DNA of 64,000 bases, taken from the NCBI RefSeq assembly GCF_902806265.1, contig NZ_CADCVZ010000036.1, forward strand, positions 33,427-97,426, in the 5' to 3' direction. The position numbers and the translations under genes are program-made. The number at the start of each line of letters is the position of its first letter. The first letter of the stretch is position 1. The notes below the pieces were generated by a model that saw only the letters and a list, made by a program, of their open reading frames with translations, did not search any database and was not told the origin of the DNA. This document shows positions 9,888 through 17,901 of the stretch, one piece after another. Origin of the DNA: an uncultured Sphingomonas sp. (lineage in GTDB: Bacteria; Pseudomonadota; Alphaproteobacteria; Sphingomonadales; Sphingomonadaceae).

Positions 9888-10828
9888 ACTACGAAGCGCG
9901 GCCTCGTTCCGAGCGCTTGCCGCGCCTGCTGCTGGTCACCGGCATGTCGGGCGCGGGTAAGTCGACGGTACTGGACGCGCTGGAGGACATGGGCTGGGAC
10001 ACCGTCGACAACCTGCCATCGGCCCTCCTCCACGATTTCGTGCACGGCGCCGATCGGGCGCGGCGCGATACTCACGTCGCCGTGGGCATGGACGCGCGCA
10101 GCCGCGGCTTCGATGCGGCGGCGTTGCCCCGCCTGATTCGCTCCATTGCTGGGGTACGACCCGAGATCCTCTATCTCGACGCTGCCGGCAACGAACTCAT
10201 CCGCCGCTACAATGAGACGCGCCGGCGCCACCCGCTGGCGCCTGACCGCCCGGCAGAGGACGGCATTGCCAAAGAGCGGAATCTCACCTCCGCCCTCCGC
10301 CTCGCCGCCGACTCGATCCTGGATACGACCGATCTCAAGCCCGCCGACCTGCGGGACGAGCTGCGCCGGCGCTACGGAGAGGATCGCGATGAACCGGTGA
10401 TCACCATCGGCAGCTTCGGCTTCGCCCGCGGGGCCAGCCGAACCGCCGACCTGATCTTCGATCTGCGCTTCGTGCCTAACCCGCACTGGGTTGATGAACT
10501 CCGGCCGCTGACGGGCCTTGATCAGCCGGTGCAGCAGTATGTCGCCGCGCAACCGGGATGGCGCGAAACGATGGACCGGGTGGAAGAGCTTCTTGCCGAC
10601 CTCATCCCGCGCTACTGGAACAGCGGAAAGAGCTACGTTGGGGTGGCCTTCGGCTGTACCGGAGGGAGACATCGCTCGGTCGCCGCTGCGGTCGAGATGG
10701 CCGAACGGTTGCGTGTTCGCGGCTTTTCGCCGAATATCCGGCACCGCGATCTTGCAACAAGCCCGAGCGATTCCATCGAGGAACCTGCCGCGCTGAGCCC
10801 AAGCGCGAGAACGACATCGGGTGACTGA
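9884..10828 (+). CDS. rapZ: RapZ/YvcJ family nucleotide-binding RNase adapter
   Basis: 314 residues. The N-terminal P-loop is VTGMSGAGKSTVLDALED, with the family signature GWDTVDNLPSAL. The C-terminal domain has GFARGASRTADLIFDLRF and the conserved FGCTGGRHRSV. Enterobacterial RapZ guides RNase E to a small RNA controlling GlmS. In alphaproteobacteria the linkage with HprK and the PTS suggests a carbon or cell-wall regulatory role, but no RNA partner is visible here. GTG start at 9884, overlapping the hprK stop. The last 25 residues are polar and look disordered. Confidence 0.93.
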   Translation: MNYEARPRSERLPRLLLVTGMSGAGKSTVLDALEDMGWDTVDNLPSALLHDFVHGADRARRDTHVAVGMDARSRGFDAAALPRLIRSIAGVRPEILYLDAAGNELIRRYNETRRRHPLAPDRPAEDGIAKERNLTSALRLAADSILDTTDLKPADLRDELRRRYGEDRDEPVITIGSFGFARGASRTADLIFDLRFVPNPHWVDELRPLTGLDQPVQQYVAAQPGWRETMDRVEELLADLIPRYWNSGKSYVGVAFGCTGGRHRSVAAAVEMAERLRVRGFSPNIRHRDLATSPSDSIEEPAALSPSARTTSGD

Positions 10829-11236
10829 ATGATTGGACTAGTACTGGTGACTCATGGCCGGCTGGCGGCCGAGTTCATCATTGCGATGGAACATGTCGTC
10901 GGACCGCAAAAGGCGATCGAAGCCGTGTGCATCGGGCCGGACGACGACATGGAAGCACGCCGCACCGACATCGCGGATGCGGTCGGCCGGGTCGAGGGCG
11001 GCCAGGGCGTGATCATCCTCACCGACCTGTTCGGCGGCACCCCGTCCAACCTGGCGATCAGCCTGATGAAGAGCGAGAACGTCGAGGTCATCGCGGGCGT
11101 CAACCTGCCGATGCTGATCCGGCTGGAAGGCGCGCGCAAGGTGCTGGGCGTGCGCGCAGCGGTGGCCGCGGCGCGCGAGGCCGGCCGCAAATACATCTCG
11201 GTGGCGTCCGAAATACTGGGCGAGGCCGCCGCTTGA
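10829..11236 (+). CDS. PTS EIIA of the mannose type (regulatory, no EIIBC)
   Basis: 135 residues of the EIIA-Man fold. It begins MIGLVLVTHGRLAAEF, where His10 is the expected phospho-acceptor, followed by VIILTDLFGGTPSNLAISL. It would receive phosphate from HPr. No sugar-specific EIIB or EIIC lies in the window, so a purely regulatory role is likely, as in other alphaproteobacteria. It begins directly after the rapZ stop and overlaps the HPr gene by TTGA. Confidence 0.93.
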   Translation: MIGLVLVTHGRLAAEFIIAMEHVVGPQKAIEAVCIGPDDDMEARRTDIADAVGRVEGGQGVIILTDLFGGTPSNLAISLMKSENVEVIAGVNLPMLIRLEGARKVLGVRAAVAAAREAGRKYISVASEILGEAAA

Positions 11237-11505
11237 CCGAAGTCACCCGCGAAGTCCGCATCGAGAACCGCCGCGGGCTCCATGCCCGGGCGAGTGCCAA
11301 GTTCGTCGGCCTCGCCAGCGAGCTCCCGGCCGAGATCGAGGTCGCCAAGGACGGGCATGCGGTGTGCGGCACTTCCATCATGGGCCTGATGATGCTGGGC
11401 GCCGCGCGGGGCGATACCATTCGGATCAGCGCGCGCGGAGACGGCGCGGAGGAGGCGCTGGCCCGGCTGGTCACGCTGGTCGAGGACCGGTTCGGCGAGG
11501 AGTGA
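11233..11505 (+). CDS. HPr phosphocarrier
   Basis: 90 residues. The PTS active site His is in ENRRGLHARASAKFV, and the regulatory Ser site is in CGTSIMGLMMLGAARGD, the target of HprK. It relays phosphate between EI (not in the window) and the EIIA encoded upstream. The start is a TTG whose TG belongs to the EIIA stop (TTGA at 11233-11236). No ATG or GTG is available before the conserved core. Its stop shares a base with the trmH start. Confidence 0.94.
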   Translation: MTEVTREVRIENRRGLHARASAKFVGLASELPAEIEVAKDGHAVCGTSIMGLMMLGAARGDTIRISARGDGAEEALARLVTLVEDRFGEE

Positions 11506-12305
11506 TGCCCCGCCAGATCACCTCTTTCTCGAACGACACCGTCAAGCAGCTGAGGTCCCTTCGCGACAAGAAGGCCAGGCGCGAACAAGGGCTGTTCCTG
11601 GCTGAAGGCCTGCGCATCGTCGCCGAAGCGCGCGACAGCGGGATGCTTCCGGAGGTACTCGCCTTTTCCGCCGTGGGCGGGCTCCATCCGCTCGCCGCCG
11701 AGATCGTCTCAGCGACCGAAGCTGCGGGCGGCGATGTGATCCAGACAACGCCCGACATCTTGGCCAAAATGAGCGGCAAGGAGAACCCGCAGGTGCTGCT
11801 CGGCGCGTACTGCCAGCCGCAGAACCGCTTGGCCGATCTCAACCGCTCGGCCGCACCCTTATGGATGGTGGCCGAGAAGCTTCGCGATCCGGGCAACATC
11901 GGCACCATCCTGCGCACGGGCGACGCCGTCGGCGCGGGCGGGCTCATCTTGATCGACAATAGCGCCGACCCCTATTCGGTCGAGGCGGTTCGCGCTTCCA
12001 TGGGGGCGATCTTCACCCAGACCGTCGTGCAGGCGCGTTGGGATGAGTTCCTGCCCTGGCTGCGCGCCGGCCCTGGCCAGCTCGTCGGGACCAGCCTCAA
12101 GACCGACACGGATTACCTGTCCGCCACTTACGAGCAGCCATGCTTCCTGCTGATCGGGAACGAGCAGGCCGGACTGCCGGTAGACTATGAGGACGAGTGC
12201 GACCTGCTGGTAAAAATCCCGATGGCCGGACGCGCCGACAGCCTGAACGCCGCCGTGGCGGCCGCAGTAATGGCCTTTCAGGTCCGGGCAAGCTGGCGCA
12301 GCTAA
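11505..12305 (+). CDS. TrmH/SpoU-family RNA 2'-O-ribose methyltransferase
   Basis: 266 residues. An N-terminal RNA-binding (L30e-like) part reads NDTVKQLRSLRDKKARREQGLFLAEG. The C-terminal SPOUT knot has the three motifs AEKLRDPGNIGTILRT, LLIGNEQAGLP and IPMAGRADSLNAAVAAAVM. It is likely to methylate ribose in rRNA or tRNA using S-adenosylmethionine; the target nucleotide is unknown. It is the last gene of the chvI operon, joined to HPr by TGATG. The longer upstream frame is antisense-like noise. Confidence 0.92.
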   Translation: MPRQITSFSNDTVKQLRSLRDKKARREQGLFLAEGLRIVAEARDSGMLPEVLAFSAVGGLHPLAAEIVSATEAAGGDVIQTTPDILAKMSGKENPQVLLGAYCQPQNRLADLNRSAAPLWMVAEKLRDPGNIGTILRTGDAVGAGGLILIDNSADPYSVEAVRASMGAIFTQTVVQARWDEFLPWLRAGPGQLVGTSLKTDTDYLSATYEQPCFLLIGNEQAGLPVDYEDECDLLVKIPMAGRADSLNAAVAAAVMAFQVRASWRS

Positions 12306-12309
12306 GCTC

Positions 12310-12338
12310 GCAACAAGCCTGACCTTGCTGCGTTTGTT
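12310..12338 (+). terminator. Weak terminator after the chvI operon
   Basis: GCAACAAG and CTTGCTGC pair over 7 of 8 positions around a short loop, followed by GTTTGTT. It lies 5 nt after the trmH stop and just before the next gene. Confidence 0.4.
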
Positions 12339-12344
12339 AAGCGG

Positions 12345-13172
12345 ATGAAACGAGCTGCCCTGATGCTTCTGCTGGTTACCGCGGGCTGCAACGGCGCTCA
12401 GGACCGGCTGACCGACGAGCAGGCGATGCAGGAGGCTGCAGCCAGCAACGAAGTGCTTGCCGGCGGAAGCGAGGCATCTGCAGCCGCCGTAGCCGCTGCG
12501 GTCACGGAGCCTGGCGAGACCGTCTATAAGGCACTGGGCACCGAGCCGGGCTGGGCACTAACCGTGCGGGCGAATGCCATGCTCTTCCAGGGCAATGATG
12601 GCACGACCCGGCTCGTCGAAGCCACGCCGCCCGGCTTCGCCCCGAGGTCCGGGACCTACCGGTCCGGCCGGTTGGCGATCACCATTGCGCCCGGCCCATG
12701 CAGGGACGGCATGAGCAACCACGCTTGGCGCGACAAGGTCAGCGTGGCGCTGCCGAGCGGCCAGGCAGCGCGGGGCTGCGGTGGTGGCCTGCTCGCCGTG
12801 GACGCGGCCAGGCCGGCGGGCGCTGCGCCGGACCCGGCGGAAGGCAATTGGACGGTAACCGCGATCAACGGCGTTCCGACCGGCGGGGGTGAGAATTTCG
12901 TGCTCACCCTGATTGGCGGCGAAATCCAAGCGGCGTTCGGCTGCAACGGCCTGCAAGGCCAGGCGGCTCGGAACGGCGACCATCTTGCCGTCACCCGTCT
13001 GCTTGGCACACAGATGGCGTGCGGCGATCCTGCCGACCGCTTCGAGCGCGAGGGCAAGGCGGTGCTGAACGCCAACCCGCGGATCGAACATGCGGACGGC
13101 CGGACCCGGCTGGTCGGCGAAGCTGGCACGATCGACCTCGCGCCCCGCCAGGAGGAAGGACCAACGGCATGA
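12345..13172 (+). CDS. Lipoprotein with HslJ-like META domain
   Basis: 275 residues with a lipoprotein signal (MKRAALMLLLVTAGC, lipobox Cys15). The first half holds a COG3650-like module (ALGTEPGWALTV and GPCRDGMSNHAWRDKV with GCGG). The second half is a META/HslJ domain (NWTVTAINGVPTGGG, AAFGCNGLQGQA, LLGTQMACGDP). HslJ-type proteins are envelope-stress or heat-shock lipoproteins of unknown biochemistry. It overlaps the next gene by ATGA. The first module is repeated alone in that next gene. Confidence 0.85.
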   Translation: MKRAALMLLLVTAGCNGAQDRLTDEQAMQEAAASNEVLAGGSEASAAAVAAAVTEPGETVYKALGTEPGWALTVRANAMLFQGNDGTTRLVEATPPGFAPRSGTYRSGRLAITIAPGPCRDGMSNHAWRDKVSVALPSGQAARGCGGGLLAVDAARPAGAAPDPAEGNWTVTAINGVPTGGGENFVLTLIGGEIQAAFGCNGLQGQAARNGDHLAVTRLLGTQMACGDPADRFEREGKAVLNANPRIEHADGRTRLVGEAGTIDLAPRQEEGPTA

Positions 13173-13543
13173 AAAAGATTGCACCGCTGCTCGCCGTGCT
13201 GCTGGCCGGCTGCATAACGCCGCCGCCCCCGCCACCGCCGCCGCCGACCGGACAGCTCTATGTGGCGCTCGGCACCGAGCCGTTCTGGCGCCTGACCATG
13301 AATTCGGCGGAGATCGTTTTCACCGAAGCCAACGTGCCAGGGGTGCAGATCGCCCAGCCGACGCCGCCGCCGATCATCGGCGTCGCCGGCGAAATCTACC
13401 GGACGCCGCGGATCAGCCTCAACGTCGTCCACGGATCATGCAGCGACGGCATGAGCGGCCGCGTCTACCCGGACAAAGTGCAGCTCAGCGTCGACGGCCG
13501 CGCCTTCCAGGGTTGCGGCGGAGAGCCGACCGGTCAGCCGTAG
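13169..13543 (+). CDS. Small COG3650-type lipoprotein with polyproline linker
   Basis: 124 residues. The signal MKKIAPLLAVLLAGC has its lipobox Cys at 15, and nine consecutive prolines after it probably act as a stiff spacer from the membrane. The remaining 95 residues align by eye with the first module of the preceding lipoprotein: ALGTEPFWRLTM, and GSCSDGMSGRVYPDKVQL with GCGG. It is coupled to that gene by ATGA. Function unknown; the conserved Cys pair (SCSDGMS, QGCGG) may form a disulfide. It is convergent with rmuC only 6 nt away. Confidence 0.82.
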   Translation: MKKIAPLLAVLLAGCITPPPPPPPPPTGQLYVALGTEPFWRLTMNSAEIVFTEANVPGVQIAQPTPPPIIGVAGEIYRTPRISLNVVHGSCSDGMSGRVYPDKVQLSVDGRAFQGCGGEPTGQP

Positions 13544-13549
13544 GCGGCT

Positions 13550-15040
13550 TCATTCCGCCGCGATGGGTGGCAAGTCCGAGTCGGCGGGCGGAGCGAGCTT
13601 GGTCATCGGCCGCGGCAGCGCTTCGACCATCGGCGGAACCGCGATCTCCTTGGCGCTTCCTGCGCCCAGGGTCTCGAAGCGCCGGGCCTGTGTGAAGACT
13701 TGGCTCTCGAAGCTGCCGACCATCTGGTTGTAGGCGGCGTTGGCGGTTGCGAGATTCTTGCCCATGCGCGCGACATGCTCGGCCATGGTCGCCAGCCGCA
13801 GGTGGAGCTCCTTGCCCAGGCCGGCGATCTCCTCGGCCGCCTTGGCGAGCTTCTCCTGCTTCCACATGCTGGCGACCGTGCGCGCGATCGCCACCAGGTT
13901 GGTCGGTGTGGCGAGCAGAACGCGGTCCTTGTGTGCCTTTTCCCATAGGTCGGGATCCTGCTCGAGCGCCGCCGACAGGAAGTGCTCGCCCGGGATGTAC
14001 ATGACGACATAGTCCGCCGAGTCGCCGAACTGCGCCCAGTAATTCTTGCTGCCGAGCTGCTGAGCGTGACGGACGATGGAGGCGAGATGCGCCCGGAAGC
14101 AGGCGGTGCGCCGCTCGTCGTCGACCTCGTCGCACCCATCGAGGTAGGCGTTGAGCGAGCATTTGGCATCGACGATCAGCTTGCGCCCATCGGGCAAGTT
14201 GACCACCGCGTCCGGCCGCAACCGGCCTTCGTCAGCGTCGACCGAGACCTCCATGTGGAAGTCGATGTTCTTGACCAACCCGGCCTGCGTCAGAACGTTC
14301 TCAAGCGACTTCTCGCCCCAACGCCCGCGCTGCTTGGGCGAGGAGGTCAGCGCGGTGACCAGCCGGCGTGCTTCGTCGCGGACCTGGCCCTGTCCCGTGC
14401 GGACCAGCTCGACCGCTTCGCGCAGGCCGGCGTAGTGATCGACCCGCTCCTTTTCCACGCGCTGCAGCCCTTCCTCGTATCGCTTCAGGGTTGCCTCGAC
14501 CGGTTGCAGGAGGTTCTGCAGCTTGGCGCTGCTTTCCTTGTCGGCTTTGGCCAGGCGATCGTCGGCCTTGGTCAGGAAATCCTGGTGCGCCTTCTCCAGC
14601 AGCTTGTCGCCGACCTCGCGAAATTGCGCGATCAGCCCGTCACGCGACTTCTGCAGGTCGGTCATGCGTTCGTCGAAGTTGCGCACGTCCGCCTCGAGAG
14701 CCGCCTTGCCCCGTAGCGCCTCGTCCCGCTCGGCAGTAACTGCCCGCAGCCGATCGCTCAGCTGATCCACCTGCCCGGCCCGCTCCGTCGCCGCCGCGAG
14801 CTGCTGACGAACGGCATCGCGCTCGTCCGTTACCACCCGCAGCGTCTCCTCCGTTTGCGGCAGCCGACGGGCACGCTCGGCGGCGACCGCCAGCTCCTGC
14901 TCCGCGGTTCCGCAACGGCCCCGCAGGACCTCAGCCTCCGCCCTTGCCGCGGCGGCGGGGCGTCCGCCCAGAAACCAGCCGAGCGCCAGGCCGACCAGCA
15001 GTGCGCCGACCGCCAGAACCGCCACCATCACTGCGTCCAT
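13550..15040 (-). CDS. rmuC: RmuC family DNA recombination protein
   Basis: 496 residues. An N-terminal hydrophobic helix (about 5-25, AVLAVGALLVGLALGWFLGG) is followed by a coiled coil of about 180 residues. The conserved RmuC nuclease-like domain follows, with RGRWGEKSLENVLTQAGL, RPDAVVNLPDGRKLIVDAKCSL, YVVMYIPGEHF and LATPTNLVAIARTVASMW. RmuC limits inversion between short repeats. A LexA-type box lies 17 nt upstream, so SOS control is probable. The C-terminus is convergent with the small lipoprotein gene. Confidence 0.95.
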   Translation of the reverse strand: MDAVMVAVLAVGALLVGLALGWFLGGRPAAAARAEAEVLRGRCGTAEQELAVAAERARRLPQTEETLRVVTDERDAVRQQLAAATERAGQVDQLSDRLRAVTAERDEALRGKAALEADVRNFDERMTDLQKSRDGLIAQFREVGDKLLEKAHQDFLTKADDRLAKADKESSAKLQNLLQPVEATLKRYEEGLQRVEKERVDHYAGLREAVELVRTGQGQVRDEARRLVTALTSSPKQRGRWGEKSLENVLTQAGLVKNIDFHMEVSVDADEGRLRPDAVVNLPDGRKLIVDAKCSLNAYLDGCDEVDDERRTACFRAHLASIVRHAQQLGSKNYWAQFGDSADYVVMYIPGEHFLSAALEQDPDLWEKAHKDRVLLATPTNLVAIARTVASMWKQEKLAKAAEEIAGLGKELHLRLATMAEHVARMGKNLATANAAYNQMVGSFESQVFTQARRFETLGAGSAKEIAVPPMVEALPRPMTKLAPPADSDLPPIAAE

Positions 15041-15056
15041 GACTCACCCCCGACCG

Positions 15057-15071
15057 GAACGAAATGGGAAC
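15057..15071 (-). promoter_or_regulatory. SOS box upstream of rmuC
   Basis: On the minus strand the sequence reads GTTC-CCATTTC-GTTC, an exact match to the alphaproteobacterial LexA operator. It ends 17 nt before the rmuC start codon and lies about 73 nt upstream of the divergent copper-protein gene. Confidence 0.7.
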
Positions 15072-15143
15072 TTACGGCCATGTGCGGCCTTGCTCAAGCG
15101 GAACATTGCGCCCATTCTGCTGCCGCCGTGAACAGGAGAGCCC

Positions 15144-15536
15144 ATGTCCATTCGCAAGATGATCGGCCTGCATCCGGCCAGCCGCGAACACCACAACCAC
15201 GCGCTGGCCGACGCCGTGCACCACCTGATGTACTGCGCGAAGATGTGCCTGAGCTGCGCCGATGCCTGCATGGCCGAGCAGGGCCACGACATGACCCAAT
15301 GCATCCGCCTGTGCCTCGACTGCTCCGACATCTGCGAGGCGACCTCCCGGCTCGGGCTGCGACGGACCGGCGACGACCAGCCGACCTTGCGCGAACTGCT
15401 CGATGTCTGCGCCCGCATGTGCGACGCCTGCGCCGCCGAGTGCGAGCGCCATGACCATGAGCATTGCCAGCTGTGCGCGCAGATCTGCCGGGAATGCGCC
15501 GCCGACTGCCGCAACGCCGCGGCTTCGATCGCCTGA
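15144..15536 (+). CDS. Cys-rich four-helix bundle copper-storage protein (Csp/DUF326)
   Basis: 130 residues with 17 cysteines in CxxxC and CxxC-like spacing on successive helices (YCAKMCLSCADAC, QCIRLCLDCSDIC, VCARMCDACAAEC, HCQLCAQICRECAADC). His-rich segments (SREHHNHAL and ERHDHEH) lie near the N-terminus and between helices. This is the pattern of Csp proteins, which store Cu(I) inside a tube of thiols. There is no signal peptide or Tat motif, which suggests the cytosolic Csp3 type. AGGAGAG precedes the ATG. Its stop is 3 nt from the convergent def stop. Confidence 0.88.
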   Translation: MSIRKMIGLHPASREHHNHALADAVHHLMYCAKMCLSCADACMAEQGHDMTQCIRLCLDCSDICEATSRLGLRRTGDDQPTLRELLDVCARMCDACAAECERHDHEHCQLCAQICRECAADCRNAAASIA

Positions 15537-15539
15537 GCG

Positions 15540-16097
15540 CTAAAGAACCGCGGCCCCGTCCCGCTCCCGGCGGGCCTTGACCACCTTCTTGACGATCATG
15601 TCGCGCTTCAGCCGGGACAGATAGTCGATGAACAGCACGCCGTTGAGGTGGTCAACCTCATGCTGCAGGCACACCGACATGAGGCCGGCGAACTCGCCTT
15701 CCTGGGCGCGGCCGTCCGCATCGGTCCAACTGAGCCGGATCGTGTCGGGACGCTCGATCTCGGCATACTGCTCGGGGATCGAGAGGCAGCCTTCGTTGTA
15801 GCTCTTGCGCGCGTCAGAGCGGTGCAGGACCTCCGGGTTGATGAAGACGTGGGGCCGCTTGACCGGCTCGCCCGGCTCCTCCCCCTCTCCAACCGGCTCG
15901 GGCTCCTGCAGGTCGATCACCAGCAGCCGCCGCGGCACCGCAACCTGCACGGCGGCAAGGCCGATGCCCGGCGCCTTGTACATCGTCTCGAACATGTCCG
16001 CGATCAGCCGCTGCAGCTCGTCGTCGACGCGTTCCACGGGCGCGGAAGGGGCGCGGAGAATCGGATCGGGAACTTCGATGATCGAAAGCAATGGCAT
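15540..16097 (-). CDS. def: Peptide deformylase
   Basis: Removes the formyl group from nascent N-termini; 185 residues. The three metal/active-site motifs are present: GIGLAAVQV (usual form GxGLAAxQ), EGCLSIP with the metal Cys, and QHEVDHLNG with the two His and catalytic Glu. An insertion rich in Glu and Pro (residues about 74-86) is common in alphaproteobacterial enzymes. It lies 31 nt downstream of recR on the same strand and probably shares its transcript. Confidence 0.97.
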   Translation of the reverse strand: MPLLSIIEVPDPILRAPSAPVERVDDELQRLIADMFETMYKAPGIGLAAVQVAVPRRLLVIDLQEPEPVGEGEEPGEPVKRPHVFINPEVLHRSDARKSYNEGCLSIPEQYAEIERPDTIRLSWTDADGRAQEGEFAGLMSVCLQHEVDHLNGVLFIDYLSRLKRDMIVKKVVKARRERDGAAVL

Positions 16098-16128
16098 AAG
16101 CGCCGGTTAGCTCCCGCCGGTCAGGCGA

Positions 16129-16725
16129 TCAAGCAACCGGACGGCGGGCCCTCAGCGCCTGCGCCAGTGTGCCCTCGTCGAGATAGTCGAGCTCGCCGCC
16201 GACCGGCAGGCCGTGCGCCAGCTGGGTCAGCCGCACCGGATGCTTCTCGAGTCGCTCGGCAAGGTAGTGCGCGGTGGTCTGGCCTTCCAGCGTCGCGTTC
16301 ATCGCCAATACGACCTCGTCGATGCCCCCGGCCGACACTCGGCGCAGCAAGCCGTCGATGTTGAGGTCATCGGGCCGCACGCCCTCAAGCGCCGACAGGC
16401 GACCGCCCAGCACATGGTAACGGCCAGGGAATAGCCGCGACCGGTCGAGCGCCCAAAGATCGGCCACCTCCTCAACCACGCACAGGCTGCGCTCGTCGCG
16501 ACGTGCGTCGCGGCAGATGCTGCAGGGGTCTGCCGTGTCGACGTTGCCGCAGGTCGAGCAGGTGGACAGCTTCTCCGCAACGTTCTGCAGCGCCGCGAGC
16601 AGCGGCTGCAGCGCATTCTCCCGCCGTTTCATCAGGTGCAGCACCGCCCGCCGGGCCGAGCGTGGCCCGAGGCCCGGCAGCCTGGCAAGCGCGCCGGCCA
16701 GTGCTTCGATCTCCTGGGATGCCAT
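16129..16725 (-). CDS. recR: Recombination mediator RecR
   Basis: 198 residues, the normal RecR length. A helix-hairpin-helix region ([17 protein letters not shown]) is followed by the zinc finger [16 protein letters not shown], a Toprim domain starting [15 protein letters not shown], and the C-terminal [17 protein letters not shown]. With RecF and RecO it loads RecA at gaps. It is upstream of def; no SOS box is seen in the 71 nt before it. Confidence 0.97.
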   Translation of the reverse strand: MASQEIEALAGALARLPGLGPRSARRAVLHLMKRRENALQPLLAALQNVAEKLSTCSTCGNVDTADPCSICRDARRDERSLCVVEEVADLWALDRSRLFPGRYHVLGGRLSALEGVRPDDLNIDGLLRRVSAGGIDEVVLAMNATLEGQTTAHYLAERLEKHPVRLTQLAHGLPVGGELDYLDEGTLAQALRARRPVA

Positions 16726-16796
16726 GACAACGGAGATAGTGGGTCCGGCGGAAAACCGCGAGTGCCGGATGTCCGCGGCCGCGCTAAGCTTCGAGC

Positions 16797-17384
16797 GTGT
16801 GCAATCTTTACACCCAGACCAGCGCGCCCGAGGGGCTCCGGCGAATGATCGAGCAGCTTGGCATGCCCCTCGGCTTTCCCGAAGGTATCCCCAACCTCCA
16901 GCCGCGGGACGTCGCCATCACCGATCCAGGTCCCATCGTGCGGGCCGCGGGCGCTGGCGGGCGTTACGAGCTGGTCGTGCGCCGCTGGAGCTGGCCGGGT
17001 TCGGGCGGCAAGCCAGTCTACAACTTCCGCTCGGACGGACGCGAGTTCGGCTCGGGCCGGTGCCTGATCCTGACCGACGGGTTTTACGAGTTCACCGCGC
17101 CGACGGAGCCTGGGGCCAAGCGCAAGAACCGGTGGCTGTTCACCGATCCCGCCGGTGCGCCGCTGGGCATCGCCGGCCTGGTCCGCGCCGTGCCGGAGGG
17201 TGGCGAGGCGTTCACCATGCTGACCTGTCCGCCCGGTCCGGACGTTGCGCCTTACCACGGTCGGCAGGTCGCCGTGCTGCCCGCCGCCAAGTGGCAGGCG
17301 TGGCTCGATCATGACGCGCCCGCCGCCGAGCTGATCGGACCGCTTCCGCCCGGCACCCTAAGCGTGTCGGCGGCCACCCGCTGA
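16797..17384 (+). CDS. YedK/HMCES-like SOS response-associated peptidase (divergent)
   Basis: 195 residues. The GTG start is followed at once by Cys2 (MCNLYTQT), the residue that crosslinks abasic sites and performs the autopeptidase step in this family. The FYEF glutamate and a terminal histidine ([11 protein letters not shown]) are also present. The usual NARxE box is replaced by YNFRSDG, so this belongs to a divergent branch. ATG or GTG starts elsewhere would bury the Cys. No LexA box is visible upstream despite the family name. Confidence 0.85.
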   Translation: MCNLYTQTSAPEGLRRMIEQLGMPLGFPEGIPNLQPRDVAITDPGPIVRAAGAGGRYELVVRRWSWPGSGGKPVYNFRSDGREFGSGRCLILTDGFYEFTAPTEPGAKRKNRWLFTDPAGAPLGIAGLVRAVPEGGEAFTMLTCPPGPDVAPYHGRQVAVLPAAKWQAWLDHDAPAAELIGPLPPGTLSVSAATR

Positions 17385-17436
17385 CGGGAACGCGGCCATG
17401 CCCGTGCCGTTGAGGCGGCACGCAATGGAGGATCGG

Positions 17437-17847
17437 ATGGACTACAAGAAGCTGGGTCTGGGCCTTGGTGTGTTCAGCATCGCGGTGGGTGCGCTGGAGG
17501 TCGCGGCGCCGGGCCGGATCGCGCGTGCGCTGGGGCTCGATGAAGATGGTCCCGCCAGGAAGACGATACTTGCCTTCGGGCTGCGCGAGCTGGCGGCGGG
17601 CGCGATGCTGCTGCGCGGACCCGCAGTCTCGTTCAATGTCTGGAACCGGGTGTTCGGCGACACGCTCGATACCGGCGCTCTGCTGCTGGCGCTCGGCTCA
17701 TCGCGCAAGACGGGTGCGGTCGCAGGCGCGCTGGCCTTTGTGGGCGGAGTGACGGCGCTTGACGCCTGGACCGCACGCGGCCTCGACAAGGAGACCGGGC
17801 AGGCTTTCCCGCTGACTTACGGGCAGTCGGACATGAGCAAGCGCTAA
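17437..17847 (+). CDS. Small membrane protein, function unknown
   Basis: 136 residues with about four hydrophobic segments (about 6-24, 46-62, 73-90, 93-112). It resembles uncharacterised DUF4267-type membrane proteins, by general look only. ATG 17437 is chosen because GGAGG sits 5 nt upstream, within the alternative longer start at 17425. It is followed by a strong bidirectional terminator. No motif suggests a reaction. Confidence 0.72.
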   Translation: MDYKKLGLGLGVFSIAVGALEVAAPGRIARALGLDEDGPARKTILAFGLRELAAGAMLLRGPAVSFNVWNRVFGDTLDTGALLLALGSSRKTGAVAGALAFVGGVTALDAWTARGLDKETGQAFPLTYGQSDMSKR

Positions 17848-17856
17848 CCGGCAAAG

Positions 17857-17890
17857 GCGTGCCCACCTGTCCTCGGACCGGTGGGCACGC
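17857..17890. terminator. Bidirectional terminator between convergent genes
   Basis: GCGTGCCCACC and GGTGGGCACGC form a perfect 11-bp stem around a 12-nt loop. AAGG upstream can pair with CCTT downstream to lengthen it. It occupies the 54-nt gap between the convergent genes ending at 17847 and 17902. Confidence 0.75.
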
Positions 17891-17901
17891 TCCGCCTTGT
17901 A

